Shown piece by piece: positions 23,944 to 33,593 of a stretch of 64,000 nucleotides of DNA. The stretch spans positions 124,001 to 188,000 of the forward strand of contig NZ_CP092189.1 in NCBI RefSeq assembly GCF_022344005.1, read 5' to 3'. Source of the DNA: Deinococcus sp. KNUC1210. Its GTDB lineage: Bacteria > Deinococcota > Deinococci > Deinococcales > Deinococcaceae. Numbering within the stretch: the first letter of the stretch is position 1; each line of letters begins with the position of its first letter. The notes beneath the pieces were generated by a model. That model saw only the letters and a program-made list of their open reading frames with translations. It searched no databases and was not told the origin of the DNA. The position numbers and the translations under genes are program-made.

Positions 23944-24819
23944 ATGACCCGAAGCCCGCCCGTTCCCGGAACCAAGCCGCTGCTTCCTGCCGGGGCGCTG
24001 AGCCGCCTGCAATCCGAGATGAACTTTCTGTCACCCAGCCTGAAAAAGGTCGCTACACACGTGCTTGTGCAGCCGGAACAGGTGATCTATCAGACCATCA
24101 GTGAACTGGCCGACGCCGCGCAGGTGGCCGAATCGACCATCACCCGCCTGAGCCACCGCCTCGATTTTGCCGGATTCCACGCCTTCAAACTGGCCCTGAC
24201 CGGCGACCTGTCGGGCCACAATGCCGCCCAGGACATCGGGAATACCGGCAGCACCTCCGAGATTATTGCCGGTGCCGCGCAACAGGCGACCCAGGCACTC
24301 GACAACACCCGCAGCGTGGTCGATCCGGCGGCGGTCGACAGAGTGGTCGAAGCGCTGAGAACCGCCCGCCGCATCGATGTGGTCGGACAGGGAAACAGCG
24401 GGCTGGCAGCACAGTTTCTGGCCCACAAGCTTCAGCGGCTGGGACGCGTGTGCTTGGCGCACACCGATCCGCATCTGGCCGCAGTGGCCGCCAGTTCGCT
24501 GGAACCGGGCTGCGTCCTGATCGGAATTACCCGCAGCGGCTCGACGCTCGACACCATCCAGACGCTGCGACTGGCCGAGAAGACCGGTGCGTTCACCGTC
24601 GCTGTCACCAACCGCGCCCGCAGCCCTGTGACGGCCCACGCGCAGGAAGTGCTGCACACCAGCAGCCCCGAAAGCCCCCTGGCCGGAGGCGCGATCTCCA
24701 GCCTCGCCAGCCAGATTCTGATCGTGGAAGTGCTGTACCTGAGCCTGACCCGTCAGTTGGAACGCGCCCAGGACGTGCTGCGAACGACAGCGGCGTCGGT
24801 GGTCGAGAAGAAGATCTAG
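23944..24819 (+). CDS. MurR/RpiR family transcriptional regulator
   Basis: A 291-residue regulator with an N-terminal RpiR-type helix-turn-helix (about residues 25-95; ISELADAAQVAESTITRLSHRLDFAGFHAFKLAL) and a C-terminal SIS sugar-phosphate binding domain (about 120-270; RIDVVGQGNSGLAAQFLAHK and GITRSGSTLDTI). The SIS domain usually senses a sugar phosphate, here probably GlcNAc-6-P or a related ester. ATG preceded by GGAGG. It is the first gene of a seven-gene plus-strand run ending at 31986 and probably controls it through the repeats upstream. Confidence 0.93.
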   Translation: MTRSPPVPGTKPLLPAGALSRLQSEMNFLSPSLKKVATHVLVQPEQVIYQTISELADAAQVAESTITRLSHRLDFAGFHAFKLALTGDLSGHNAAQDIGNTGSTSEIIAGAAQQATQALDNTRSVVDPAAVDRVVEALRTARRIDVVGQGNSGLAAQFLAHKLQRLGRVCLAHTDPHLAAVAASSLEPGCVLIGITRSGSTLDTIQTLRLAEKTGAFTVAVTNRARSPVTAHAQEVLHTSSPESPLAGGAISSLASQILIVEVLYLSLTRQLERAQDVLRTTAASVVEKKI

Positions 24820-24947
24820 AAACCGGGGGATCAGGAACACCCGTTCCCACCGAGGCCGCGTTTGTTCCGGCCTGCCCAACCGCTGAACTCAACTGCTCTT
24901 TTTCTGCATTCAGGCCCTCAATCCTGTTCCCTTCCCGGAGGAATACC

Positions 24948-26222
24948 ATGAAAAAAGCCGTCCTTGCCCTGTCTCTGGCCCTCGCTGGCAGCAGTCTTCT
25001 CGGTGGCGCTTCGGCTTCGACCACCTCGGTCGCGCAGACGCCCGTTTCTATCGACTTCTGGACGTTTTATCTGGCTCCCAAGTTCGACGGATACATCAAC
25101 GGCGTGATTGCCGATTTCCAGAAGGCTCACCCCGATATCAAGGTGAACTACATCGACAAACAGGGCACGCTGGAACAGGAACTCATCACCAACATCTCGC
25201 TGGGCACCTCGCCCGATGTGGTGAACCTGTGGGTCGAGAGCACCCAGAAAGCCGCCGACAGCGGTCTGCTGACCGATATGGGCGCACTGGTGCCCTATGC
25301 CAAGACCCTGTATTACCCGAACTCGCTGAGCAACTTCATGGTGGGCGGCAAGCTGTACGGTCTGCCCTGGTATGCCAGCTTCAATGCGGGCGTGATGGCC
25401 TACAACAACGACCTGATCAAGAAGGCAGGCCTGAAGACGCTGCCCAAGACCACCGCGCAGATGGTGGCGTTCGCCAAGACAATCAAGGACAAAACCGGTG
25501 CCTATGGCTGGGCACCCGCCATCAAGGACCCTCAGGGCGGCAGCTTCCTGGGCGTGTTTGCCGGAGAGGGCCTGCCACTGCTGAACGGCAACACCGCCGC
25601 CTTCAACTCGCCCGCACACGCCAAACTGCTCCAGACGTACATCGATCTGTACAAGGCCGACTACATTCCCCAGGACCTGCTGCGCAAAGAGGCGTTCCAG
25701 CTCAGCCAGGAACTGTACACCCAGGGCAAACTGGCGACCATCATCGGTGGGCCGCAGGCACTCAACCGCGTGCGTGACAACAACAAGGCCATCTACGCGG
25801 CCTCGATGATCACCGATGCCCCGGTGGGCGCGGGCCGCACACAGGCAGGCGGCGGCATGGACCTGGTCATTCCCAAAGCAGCCAAGCACCCGAAAGAGGC
25901 GCTGATGTTCGCCCAGTTCATGACGAACAGGCTCAATCAGGTGGCCTTTGCCAAGATCGTGCCAATCGTGCCGACCGCCGCTGGCAGCAATCTCGATCCG
26001 GCGTTTGCCAAACTGAAGGCCAGCAAAGACCCCATCGAGAAGGCCACCGGCATGATCGCCGCAAACGGCCCCAGCCTGAAAACCGCCATTCCGCCTCTGA
26101 AGAACGCGACAGACCTGTTCAAAGCCTTCGACGACAACATCGAAGCCGCGTTCCTGGGCAGAAAGACCGCGCAGGCCGCTCTGAACGACGCTGCCGACGC
26201 CTGGAACAAGCTGCTGAAGTGA
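24948..26222 (+). CDS. ABC transporter sugar-binding protein (amino-sugar importer)
   Basis: A 424-residue extracellular solute-binding protein, family 1. The start at 24948 has GGAGG upstream and begins a signal peptide (MKKAVLALSLALAGSSLLGG, cleavage near ASA). The mature part has the family pattern: IDFWTFYLAP, DFQKAHPDIKVNYID, LGTSPDVVNLWVES, YGLPWYASFNAGVMAYNN and an aromatic-rich sugar site. The neighbours (two permeases, hexosaminidase, NagA, SIS deaminase) suggest GlcNAc or chito-oligosaccharides as ligand. No ATPase is encoded in the operon, so a shared MsmK-type ATPase elsewhere must drive uptake. Confidence 0.93.
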   Translation: MKKAVLALSLALAGSSLLGGASASTTSVAQTPVSIDFWTFYLAPKFDGYINGVIADFQKAHPDIKVNYIDKQGTLEQELITNISLGTSPDVVNLWVESTQKAADSGLLTDMGALVPYAKTLYYPNSLSNFMVGGKLYGLPWYASFNAGVMAYNNDLIKKAGLKTLPKTTAQMVAFAKTIKDKTGAYGWAPAIKDPQGGSFLGVFAGEGLPLLNGNTAAFNSPAHAKLLQTYIDLYKADYIPQDLLRKEAFQLSQELYTQGKLATIIGGPQALNRVRDNNKAIYAASMITDAPVGAGRTQAGGGMDLVIPKAAKHPKEALMFAQFMTNRLNQVAFAKIVPIVPTAAGSNLDPAFAKLKASKDPIEKATGMIAANGPSLKTAIPPLKNATDLFKAFDDNIEAAFLGRKTAQAALNDAADAWNKLLK

Positions 26223-26337
26223 GGTCGTCCGGAGTCGGGGCTTCAGAGGAGTGGCGCGGCTGCTCTGCGACTGAATCTTTTTCAGTTCCTGATCCCCGAC
26301 TCCTGATCCTGCACTCCTTCTTTCCCCTGGAGTTGTC

Positions 26338-27249
26338 ATGAACGTCAAGTCGCTCCGCAGCGCACTCAGCTCGTATGTCTTTCTGCTGCCTGCCCTGGTG
26401 CTGCTGGTGGTCTTTACGCTGTACCCGGTGCTGTACGGCTCGTATCTGGGCTTTACCGAGTACACCGCCACCAACTTCGCGACCAATCAGCCACCGAAAT
26501 GGGTCGGCCTCGACAACTTCCGCACGCTCGCAAACGACGACCTGTTCAAAACGGGCGTGCTGAACAGCCTGAAGTATCTGCTGGTGGTGCCCGCGCTGCA
26601 ACTGGCGTCGCTGGCAGTGGCGGTGCTGGTCAACCGGCAGCTTCCGTTCATCGCCTTCTTCCGGGCAGCGTATTACGTGCCGGTGATTACCAGTATCTCG
26701 CTGGCCGCCGTCATGTGGGACTGGATCTACAACAAAGACGGCACCCTCAACTGGCTGCTCAAGGGCCTTCATCTGATGAACCCGAACAGCAACGAGAGCT
26801 GGCTGCTCGACCCCAATACCGCGTTCTGGGCCATCATGTTCGTGACCTTCTGGAAGGGCTTCGGCTATTACATGGTGCTGTACATGGCGGGCCTGCAGAC
26901 CATTCCGGAAGAACTGGAAGAGGCGGCCCGGCTCGACGGCGCAACGCCCTGGCACGTGTTCTGGCGCATCACGGTGCCGCTGATGCAGCCCACCATCCTG
27001 CTGTGCAGCCTGCTGAGTACGCTGTCTGCCATCCGGGTGCTCGAAGAGGTGCTGGTCTTTACCAACGGCACGGGCGGCCCGCTGAACAGCACCTATACCG
27101 CCCTGCTGTACGTGTACAAGAAGAGCTTCGGCGGACTGGACTTCAACTACGGACTGGCGAGCGCTGCCGGACTGGTGGTGGCGGCCATCGCCCTGATTCT
27201 GTCGGTGCTGAATTTCCGGTACTTCCGGGAAGGGAGCGCCCGCGCATGA
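26338..27249 (+). CDS. Sugar ABC transporter permease (MalF type)
   Basis: A 303-residue binding-protein-dependent permease with six predicted membrane helices. The ATPase-contact loop is visible near residue 190-220 (EELEEAARLDGATPWHVFWRITVPLM), the EAA motif. The stop overlaps the next permease start (ATGA), so the pair is co-translated as a heterodimer. It works with the binding protein at 24948. Confidence 0.95.
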   Translation: MNVKSLRSALSSYVFLLPALVLLVVFTLYPVLYGSYLGFTEYTATNFATNQPPKWVGLDNFRTLANDDLFKTGVLNSLKYLLVVPALQLASLAVAVLVNRQLPFIAFFRAAYYVPVITSISLAAVMWDWIYNKDGTLNWLLKGLHLMNPNSNESWLLDPNTAFWAIMFVTFWKGFGYYMVLYMAGLQTIPEELEEAARLDGATPWHVFWRITVPLMQPTILLCSLLSTLSAIRVLEEVLVFTNGTGGPLNSTYTALLYVYKKSFGGLDFNYGLASAAGLVVAAIALILSVLNFRYFREGSARA

Positions 27250-28175
27250 CCCGCATCGTTGCCGCCGCTCCACGTGCCGCTGCCACGCCGCGCACCGCCC
27301 GCCGCCCCCTGCGCCGCACCCTCAATACTGTTCTGATCTACGCCGTCCTGATCGGCATTTTCATCTTCGCGGCCTTTCCGCTGATCTGGACCTTCATCAT
27401 CAGCATCACCGACAGCAACAGCGTCACCACCGGGCATACCGTCTACGACTTTCCCGCCAGCCTGTTTCCCGCCCGCATCACGGTCGCCAACTTCTTCAAC
27501 GTGGTCCGGACGTATCCAGCCATCGAACGCGCCTTCTTCAACTCGGTCATCATCAGCGGCCTGAGCATCGTGCTGACGGTGATCATCTCGGCACTGGCGG
27601 CCTACCCGCTGGCCCGCAACGAGTTCTGGGGCAAGGCCGTGATCTTCGGCGTGATCGTGGCGACGATGGTGCTGCCCACCGAAACCAGCTTTCTGGTGAA
27701 TATGCTGAGCCTCGCGCACCTGCGCCAGATTCCTGTGATCGGCCCGCTGCTGGGCATCGGCTCGTATCTGGGCGTGGTTCTGCCGACGGTCAGCACGGCA
27801 TTCGGCATCTTCCTGATGCGGCAGGCGTTTCTGAGTATTCCGCAGAGCCTGCTCGAAGCGGCCCGCATCGACGGAGCCAGGGAAGGGCAGATCTTCGCAC
27901 GGATCATGCTGCCGCTGTCGATGCCGAGCATGGCGGCGCTGTCGATCTTCACGCTCGTCAATACCTGGAACAGCTATTTCTGGCCGTCCATCGCCCTGAC
28001 CGGCTCTCAGGACAAGTTCCCGCTGGCCGTCGAGATGCTCAAGCTCAAAGGGGCCTTCAACGACAACATCTTCAATACGGCGGCAGGAGCCATGATCATG
28101 ATGATTCCGATTCTGCTGCTGTTCCTGTTCGCTCAGCGCTTTTTTATGCGGGGACTGGAAGGTGCGACGAAATAA
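27246..28175 (+). CDS. Sugar ABC transporter permease (MalG type)
   Basis: A 309-residue second permease. The ATG at 27246 overlaps the previous stop. Six membrane helices follow an Arg/Ala-rich cytosolic tail of about 25 residues. The EAA loop reads SLLEAARIDGAREGQIFARIMLPLSMP near residue 195-220. It completes the membrane part of the amino-sugar importer. Confidence 0.95.
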   Translation: MTRIVAAAPRAAATPRTARRPLRRTLNTVLIYAVLIGIFIFAAFPLIWTFIISITDSNSVTTGHTVYDFPASLFPARITVANFFNVVRTYPAIERAFFNSVIISGLSIVLTVIISALAAYPLARNEFWGKAVIFGVIVATMVLPTETSFLVNMLSLAHLRQIPVIGPLLGIGSYLGVVLPTVSTAFGIFLMRQAFLSIPQSLLEAARIDGAREGQIFARIMLPLSMPSMAALSIFTLVNTWNSYFWPSIALTGSQDKFPLAVEMLKLKGAFNDNIFNTAAGAMIMMIPILLLFLFAQRFFMRGLEGATK

Positions 28176-28277
28176 GGAGCTGGCACCCCTGCTCTCGACT
28201 GAACGCACGAGGGAACTGAGCGCGGCGCTCGCTTCCCCTCTGTTCCTCTTTTCACCCCCTCACCCTCAGGAGGCCCA

Positions 28278-29831
28278 GTGCCACAAGCCGAATCTCAGCT
28301 GTTCCCCAACCGCGCCCTGATCGTCGATCTTCCCGGCCCCGACCTCGACCCCGCCAGCGCCGACCTGCTGCGCGAGTACGGGTTCGGGGGCGTGTGCCTG
28401 TTCGCCCGCAATGTCAGCACACCGGAGCGCACCGCCCGCCTGGTCAGCGATATCCGCAGCATCCTGGGGCCAGACGCACTCATCGGCATCGACCAGGAGG
28501 GAGGCGCGGTGCTGCGCCGCCTGGACGTGCCGATGCCGCCCGCCCCGATGGGCCTGAGTGCGGCGCTGCTCGGACTGTCTGAAGACGAGCAGCGCACCCA
28601 GGCGTTTCTGGCCGGAGCCATCGCTGCACGTGGGCTGCTCGAACTGGGCATCAACTGGAATTACGCGCCCGACCTCGACGTGAACGTGAACCCGCTGAAC
28701 CCGGTGATCGGAGAACGGAGTTTCGGAGCTGACCCGCAGGTCGTGGCGCGGCTGGGTGTGGCCTGGGCGCAGGGTTCGGAAGCGGCGGGCGTACTGAGTG
28801 CGGTCAAGCACTTTCCGGGGCACGGCGACACCTTTCAGGACAGCCACCTGACCCTGCCCACCGTCGCCAAGTCGCGCAGCGAACTGGAAGCGACCGAGTG
28901 GCTGCCGTTTCATGCCGCTGTGAACGCCGGAGTCGGCAGCATCATGACGGCGCACATCATCTATCCGGCGCTGGACAGCGAGCGGCCTGCCACCCTGTCT
29001 GCCGCCGTGCTGACCGGACTGCTGCGAGACGAATGGAGCTATGACGGTGTGGTCGTGACCGACGCCACCGATATGAAAGCCATCCGCGATCATTACCCGA
29101 ACGGGCAGGCCGGGCCGCTGGCCCTGATCGCCGGGGCCGACGCCGCCCTGAGCTGTGGACACGGCGACGACACCACCCACCGGGAACACGCGGCCGCCAT
29201 GCAGCGGGCGGTTGCCTCGGGAGACCTGTCGGAAGCGCGGCTGGGGCAGGCGCTCGCCAGACTCCAGCGGGCAGCCCAACGCTTTCCCGGTACGCCCAGA
29301 CCGTACACCGACGCCCAGAAGCAGGCCGATCAGGCGCAGGTGGAGGCGTGGGGGCGGGCCTCGATCACGCGCACCGGAACAGTGGAGGCGCTGGACCCGG
29401 CAGAACCGGTGCTGCTGCTGGTGTCGCAGGGGGCGGGGGCAGGCGGTCCATACGGCGAATTCCTGTCGGGCGCGGCGCTGACGACGGCGCTGCAACGGGC
29501 GTTGCCACACCTCCAGATGGCCCTGCTTCCGGTTAACGACACCCTGCCCGCCCTGAAGCTGCTCGGTGAATTTCCGAACGCCCCGGTGCTGCTCGCCACG
29601 ACAGACCGCTGGAGTATTCCACCTACCTACCGCGAACTGACTCCGCTGCTTCAGACGCGCCGCACCATCCAGCTTGCCCTCTGGAATCCGTATCAGGCGC
29701 TCGAATTGCCGTTTCCCGCCCTGATTTCCTACGGATTTCGGCGCGGCAATCTGGACGCGCTCTCGCACGCTCTGATCAGCGGTGAGGCACCGGGCCATCT
29801 GCCGTTTCAGGTGCTTCAGGAGCAGGCATGA
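28278..29831 (+). CDS. nagZ: Glycoside hydrolase family 3 beta-N-acetylhexosaminidase (NagZ type)
   Basis: A 517-residue GH3 enzyme. GTG start with AGGAGG upstream. The NagZ signature KHFPGHGDTFQDSHLTLP is near residues 178-195, with the catalytic His and Asp of the NagZ loop. The nucleophile Asp lies in VVVTDATDMKAI near 265. A C-terminal extension of about 180 residues follows, longer than E. coli NagZ (341 residues) and like the two-domain Gram-positive forms. No signal peptide is seen, so it probably splits imported GlcNAc-containing disaccharides (chitobiose or muropeptide-derived) in the cytoplasm. It overlaps nagA by four bases. Confidence 0.9.
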   Translation: MPQAESQLFPNRALIVDLPGPDLDPASADLLREYGFGGVCLFARNVSTPERTARLVSDIRSILGPDALIGIDQEGGAVLRRLDVPMPPAPMGLSAALLGLSEDEQRTQAFLAGAIAARGLLELGINWNYAPDLDVNVNPLNPVIGERSFGADPQVVARLGVAWAQGSEAAGVLSAVKHFPGHGDTFQDSHLTLPTVAKSRSELEATEWLPFHAAVNAGVGSIMTAHIIYPALDSERPATLSAAVLTGLLRDEWSYDGVVVTDATDMKAIRDHYPNGQAGPLALIAGADAALSCGHGDDTTHREHAAAMQRAVASGDLSEARLGQALARLQRAAQRFPGTPRPYTDAQKQADQAQVEAWGRASITRTGTVEALDPAEPVLLLVSQGAGAGGPYGEFLSGAALTTALQRALPHLQMALLPVNDTLPALKLLGEFPNAPVLLATTDRWSIPPTYRELTPLLQTRRTIQLALWNPYQALELPFPALISYGFRRGNLDALSHALISGEAPGHLPFQVLQEQA

Positions 29832-30952
29832 CCACGCTGCGGGGCCAACTCGTCACGCCTGCTGGACTGCAAGACGGGGAACTGACGTTCGGGCGCAGCA
29901 TCGAAGCACTGACCGTCACACCTGTCCTCGGCGCACGGCGCTACATCCTGCCAGGATTTATCGACGCCCATGTTCACGGAGGCGGGGGCGGCGACACCAT
30001 GGACGGGCTGCCGGGCATCGAAACACTGGCCCGCATGCACGCACAGCGCGGCACCACCACCCTGCTGCCCACCACCATCACAAATCCCTGGGAACAGGTG
30101 TTGGAGGCGCTGCACGCCGTTCGGCAGGCTGCCACACGGGGCGTCAGCGGGGGCGCAGATATTCCCGGCGCTCATCTGGAAGGACCGTTTATCAGTCCTC
30201 TGCGGCTCGGGGCACAGCCGCCCGAGACCCTGCTGCCCACCCCCGAACGGCTGAAAGAAGTGCTGGACACCGGGATCGTGCGGGCCGTGACGCTGGCTCC
30301 AGAGCTGCCCGGCGCACTGGACGCCGTCCGTGCATTCGCGTCGGCAGGAGTGCGGGTCGGCATCGGGCACACGGCGGCGAGCTTCGAACAGACGCGGGCA
30401 GCGCTGGACGCCGTACAGGAAGCAGGGGGACAGAGTTGCAGCACACACCTGTACAACGCGATGGGGACGTTGCAGGGGCGCGAACCGGGGGTGCTGGGGG
30501 CGCTGCTGGGCGACGAACGCGTTTTCCACGAGCTGATTCTGGATGGACATCATCTGCATCCGGGGAGCGTACGACTGGCCCTGCACTGTGCGCCGGGACG
30601 GACGACGCTGATCAGCGACGCGATGCGGGCGGCGGGGCTGGGCGACGGCGAGAGCGAGCTGGGCGGTCAGCCGGTCAGGGTGATCGGCGGCGCGGCGCGG
30701 CTGGAAAACGGATCGCTGGCCGGAAGCGTGCTGACGCTCGACGTGGCCCTGAGAAACGCGCTGGCACTGGGCCTGAGCCTGAGTGACGTGAGCGACATGC
30801 TGAGCGCCACACCCGCACGTTCCCTGAATCTGCACGACCGGGGCCGCCTGGAAGTGGGGCTGCGGGCCGATGTGGTGGTGCTGGACGAAGCATTCGAGGT
30901 GCAGGAAGTGTATGTGGCGGGCGAACGCGTGCCGCTGGGGGTGAAGGCATGA
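29828..30952 (+). CDS. nagA: N-acetylglucosamine-6-phosphate deacetylase
   Basis: A 374-residue amidohydrolase removing acetate from GlcNAc-6-P. Motifs: FIDAHVHGGGGGDTMDG (metal-binding HxH), HLEGPFISP (metal Glu), VGIGHTAASFEQTRAAL and THLYNAMGTLQGREPG (metal His residues) and TLISDAMRAAG (catalytic Asp). Start and stop both overlap neighbours by four bases (ATGA), tight coupling in the operon. The product GlcN-6-P is handled by the SIS-domain deaminase that follows. Confidence 0.96.
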   Translation: MTTLRGQLVTPAGLQDGELTFGRSIEALTVTPVLGARRYILPGFIDAHVHGGGGGDTMDGLPGIETLARMHAQRGTTTLLPTTITNPWEQVLEALHAVRQAATRGVSGGADIPGAHLEGPFISPLRLGAQPPETLLPTPERLKEVLDTGIVRAVTLAPELPGALDAVRAFASAGVRVGIGHTAASFEQTRAALDAVQEAGGQSCSTHLYNAMGTLQGREPGVLGALLGDERVFHELILDGHHLHPGSVRLALHCAPGRTTLISDAMRAAGLGDGESELGGQPVRVIGGAARLENGSLAGSVLTLDVALRNALALGLSLSDVSDMLSATPARSLNLHDRGRLEVGLRADVVVLDEAFEVQEVYVAGERVPLGVKA

Positions 30953-31986
30953 ACGACCCGCTGATGTTGCAGGAAGCCAGAGAGACGCCGCAGGTGGTGG
31001 CGCAACAGCTGGAGCGCAATCAGGACGCTGTTCGGCGCGTGGCGCAGGCGATCCGTGAACGGCAACCCGCGTTCGGCGTCACGGTGGCGCGGGGCAGCAG
31101 CGACCACGCCTGCACGGTGCTGAAATACGCGCTGGAAACGCGGCTGGGCCTGAGCGTGGCGAGCGCCCATCCCAGCGTCTACACGCTCTACGGCGCAGCG
31201 CCCCGCCTGGGAAATGCGCTGGTGGTGGCGGTATCGCAGTCGGGGGCCAGTCCGGACGTGGTGGAAACGGTCAGGATGGCGCGTGACCAGGGCGCTCTGA
31301 CGGTCGCCCTGGTCAATGTGCAGGACAGTGATCTGGGCCGGGCTGCCGAATTCGTGCTGCCGCTTCAGGCAGGAGAGGAACGGGCAGTGGCGGCCACCAA
31401 GAGCTTTCTGGCGAGCCTGACCGCCTTTCTGCCGGTGCTGGCCGACCTGACCGCCGACCAGGAACTGCAACGCGCCCTCGAAACGCTGCCCCAGGCTCTG
31501 ACGCGCACGCTGGCGCTGGAAGGCGAGGCACGTGACCGGGCCGAGCCGTACCGCTACGCCGAGAGCCTGATCGCGCTGGGGCGGGGGCTGCATTACGGCG
31601 TGGCGCAGGAAGCCGCGCTGAAGCTCAAGGAAACCAGTGGCATCCACGCCGAGGCGTACAGTGCTGCCGAGTTTTCGCACGGCCCGAAACGGCTGATCAG
31701 CGAGGGGGTGCCGCTGCTGGCCTTCACGAGCCGCGACGCAGCGGGCGAATCGGCACGGGCGGCCTATCAGAGTCTGCTGAAGGAGGGAGCCGACCTGCTG
31801 GCCCTGGGCACCGGCGCTGGCCCGGATGCGGGGCGCACGCTGCTCGTCCCGGCCACCGGGCACCCGCTGACCGATCCGGTGTCAGCGGCGCTGGCCTTCT
31901 ATCTGTTCGCGGCGCACCTGTCGCTGGGGCGCGGCCTGAACCCGGACGCCCCGCCGCTGCTGAGCAAGGTGACGAAAACGCGGTAA
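30949..31986 (+). CDS. SIS-domain glucosamine-6-phosphate deaminase (NagB-II type)
   Basis: A 345-residue protein with two SIS domains and no glutaminase domain. TVARGSSDHACTVLKYALE near residue 45, VAVSQSGASPDVVETVRMA near 95, and HAEAYSAAEFSHGPKRLI near 225-245 match the isomerase half of GlmS. Such GlmS-like proteins in nag operons act as NagB-II, converting GlcN-6-P to fructose-6-P and ammonia. The final step of this operon needs exactly that activity and no classical NagB is present. A terminator follows. Confidence 0.9.
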   Translation: MNDPLMLQEARETPQVVAQQLERNQDAVRRVAQAIRERQPAFGVTVARGSSDHACTVLKYALETRLGLSVASAHPSVYTLYGAAPRLGNALVVAVSQSGASPDVVETVRMARDQGALTVALVNVQDSDLGRAAEFVLPLQAGEERAVAATKSFLASLTAFLPVLADLTADQELQRALETLPQALTRTLALEGEARDRAEPYRYAESLIALGRGLHYGVAQEAALKLKETSGIHAEAYSAAEFSHGPKRLISEGVPLLAFTSRDAAGESARAAYQSLLKEGADLLALGTGAGPDAGRTLLVPATGHPLTDPVSAALAFYLFAAHLSLGRGLNPDAPPLLSKVTKTR

Positions 31987-31994
31987 CTGAATGA

Positions 31995-32030
31995 AGAAGG
32001 CGGCGTCCCTGCATGGAGACGCCGCCTTCT
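31995..32030. terminator. Bidirectional terminator between amino-sugar and polyamine operons
   Basis: A 13-bp perfect inverted repeat, AGAAGGCGGCGTC (31995-32007) and GACGCCGCCTTCT (32018-32030), with a 10-base loop. Short T-rich tails occur on both strands. It separates convergent operons ending at 31986 (plus) and 32100 (minus). Confidence 0.75.
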
Positions 32031-32099
32031 TGGTGCTGTGGTGGAGAGTTGACAGTGGAGATCAGCCGTCGTTACAGACGCTGCTGCCCGTCTTCCTGT

Positions 32100-33557
32100 T
32101 CAGATGCCAAAGCCGATGTACTTCACCTGCAGGTACTCTTCGATGCCCCAGTGTCCGCCTTCCTTGCCGACGCCGCTGCTCTTGAAGCCGCCGAACGGAG
32201 CCTGTGGAGCCGCTCCCACCGGGCCGCCGTCATTGACGCCGATGATGCCGTATTCCAGCGCCTCGGTCACTCTGAAGGCCCGTGACAGGTCGCGGGTAAA
32301 GACGTAGGCGGCCAGTCCATACTCGGAATCGTTCGCCAATTTCACTGCTTCCTCGTCGCTGGAAAAGCTGACGATGGGAGCCACCGGACCGAACGTTTCC
32401 TCTTTCAGCAGGCGCGTTCCCGGCTGCACGCCCTTCAGGACGGTGGGCTGGAAGAAGCGTCCGCCGCCCGACTCACCGCCCGCCAGCGCCGTTGCGCCGC
32501 GCTCGACAGCGTCCTGAACGTGCGCCGCCACCTTCGCGTGGCCCTGCTCATCGACCAGCGGGCCAATCTCGGTACCTGCTTCGAGAGGATCGCCCATCTT
32601 CAGTTTGCTGGCGGCCTCGGCAAATTTCGCGGCAAATTCGTCTACCACGCTTTCATGCACATAGAAGCGGTTGGCGGTGATGCAGGTCTGGCCCGCGTTA
32701 CGGAACTTGGCAACCATGCTTTCGCGCACTGCCAGGTCCAGATCGGCATCGGGAAAGACCAGCGTGGGCGCGTGCCCGCCGAGTTCCAGACTCACTTTTT
32801 TCAGGGTCGGAGCGGCCTGGGCGTACAGGCGGCGGCCCACGTCGGTGCTGCCGGTAAAGGTGATCTTGCGAACACGGGCATCGTCGAAGAACGGCGCGCT
32901 GAACTCGGCAGGCTGGGAGGTCGCCAGCACCTGCAAGGTTCCGGCAGGGCCACCCGCCTGCTTCCACAGGTCGGCCAGCAGCAGCGCAGTCAGCGGGCTC
33001 TGCTCGGCGGGCTTGAGAATCATCGGGCAGCCTGCCGCCAGTGCCGGGCCAGCTTTGCGGGCGATCATCGACATCGGGAAATTCCAGGGCGTCACGGCGT
33101 AGACCACGCCCACGGGTTCGCTGCGGGTCAGACCGCGCTTGTGGGCAAAGCGGCTGGACACGCGCTCACCGGAGATGTGGCGGGCGGCGTCCACGTAATA
33201 ACGGATGTACATCAGGCCGCCGCCGATCTCGGCTCTGCACTCGCCTACCGGCTTGCCCATTTCCAGCGCCATCACACGGGCCATGCGGTCAGTATTCACC
33301 TCGATCAGATCCGACCACTTCTGAATCAGGTCAGCGCGTCTGAAGTGGTCGGCCTTCCAGTCGTCGAAGGCTGCCACTGCCGCTTCGATGGCCTCCTGCG
33401 CTTCCTGGGGGCCAGCGTCGGAAACGCGGGCGAGTTCGGAGCCGTCGAACGGAGTATCGACGCTGAAGGTGCGCGGCAGGCTGCGCCACTCGCCAGCGAT
33501 AAAGGCTCCGGTGGGAACGTCTGTGAGTTCGGGGCGGGTTGGGGGAGATTGGGTCAT
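32100..33557 (-). CDS. gabD: Succinate-semialdehyde dehydrogenase (NAD(P)+)
   Basis: A 485-residue aldehyde dehydrogenase oxidizing succinate semialdehyde to succinate. The catalytic residues are present: Glu in LELGGHAP and Cys in NAGQTCITANRF. ITFTGSTDVGRRL and VTPWNFPMSMIARK form the cofactor site. The sequence groups with GabD rather than betaine aldehyde dehydrogenases by its EMGKP and YYVDAARHISGE segments. It is the last gene of the minus-strand polyamine/GABA operon and takes the product of the two aminotransferases upstream. Confidence 0.92.
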   Translation of the reverse strand: MTQSPPTRPELTDVPTGAFIAGEWRSLPRTFSVDTPFDGSELARVSDAGPQEAQEAIEAAVAAFDDWKADHFRRADLIQKWSDLIEVNTDRMARVMALEMGKPVGECRAEIGGGLMYIRYYVDAARHISGERVSSRFAHKRGLTRSEPVGVVYAVTPWNFPMSMIARKAGPALAAGCPMILKPAEQSPLTALLLADLWKQAGGPAGTLQVLATSQPAEFSAPFFDDARVRKITFTGSTDVGRRLYAQAAPTLKKVSLELGGHAPTLVFPDADLDLAVRESMVAKFRNAGQTCITANRFYVHESVVDEFAAKFAEAASKLKMGDPLEAGTEIGPLVDEQGHAKVAAHVQDAVERGATALAGGESGGGRFFQPTVLKGVQPGTRLLKEETFGPVAPIVSFSSDEEAVKLANDSEYGLAAYVFTRDLSRAFRVTEALEYGIIGVNDGGPVGAAPQAPFGGFKSSGVGKEGGHWGIEEYLQVKYIGFGI

Positions 33558-33593
33558 GGGAATTCCTTTGGATGAGGGTGATGAGGCTGAAGG

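Noticed and set aside
24450..24947. N-terminal extension of the sugar-binding protein
   Set aside because: The frame is open by chance; the signal peptide and ribosome site fix the start at 24948.
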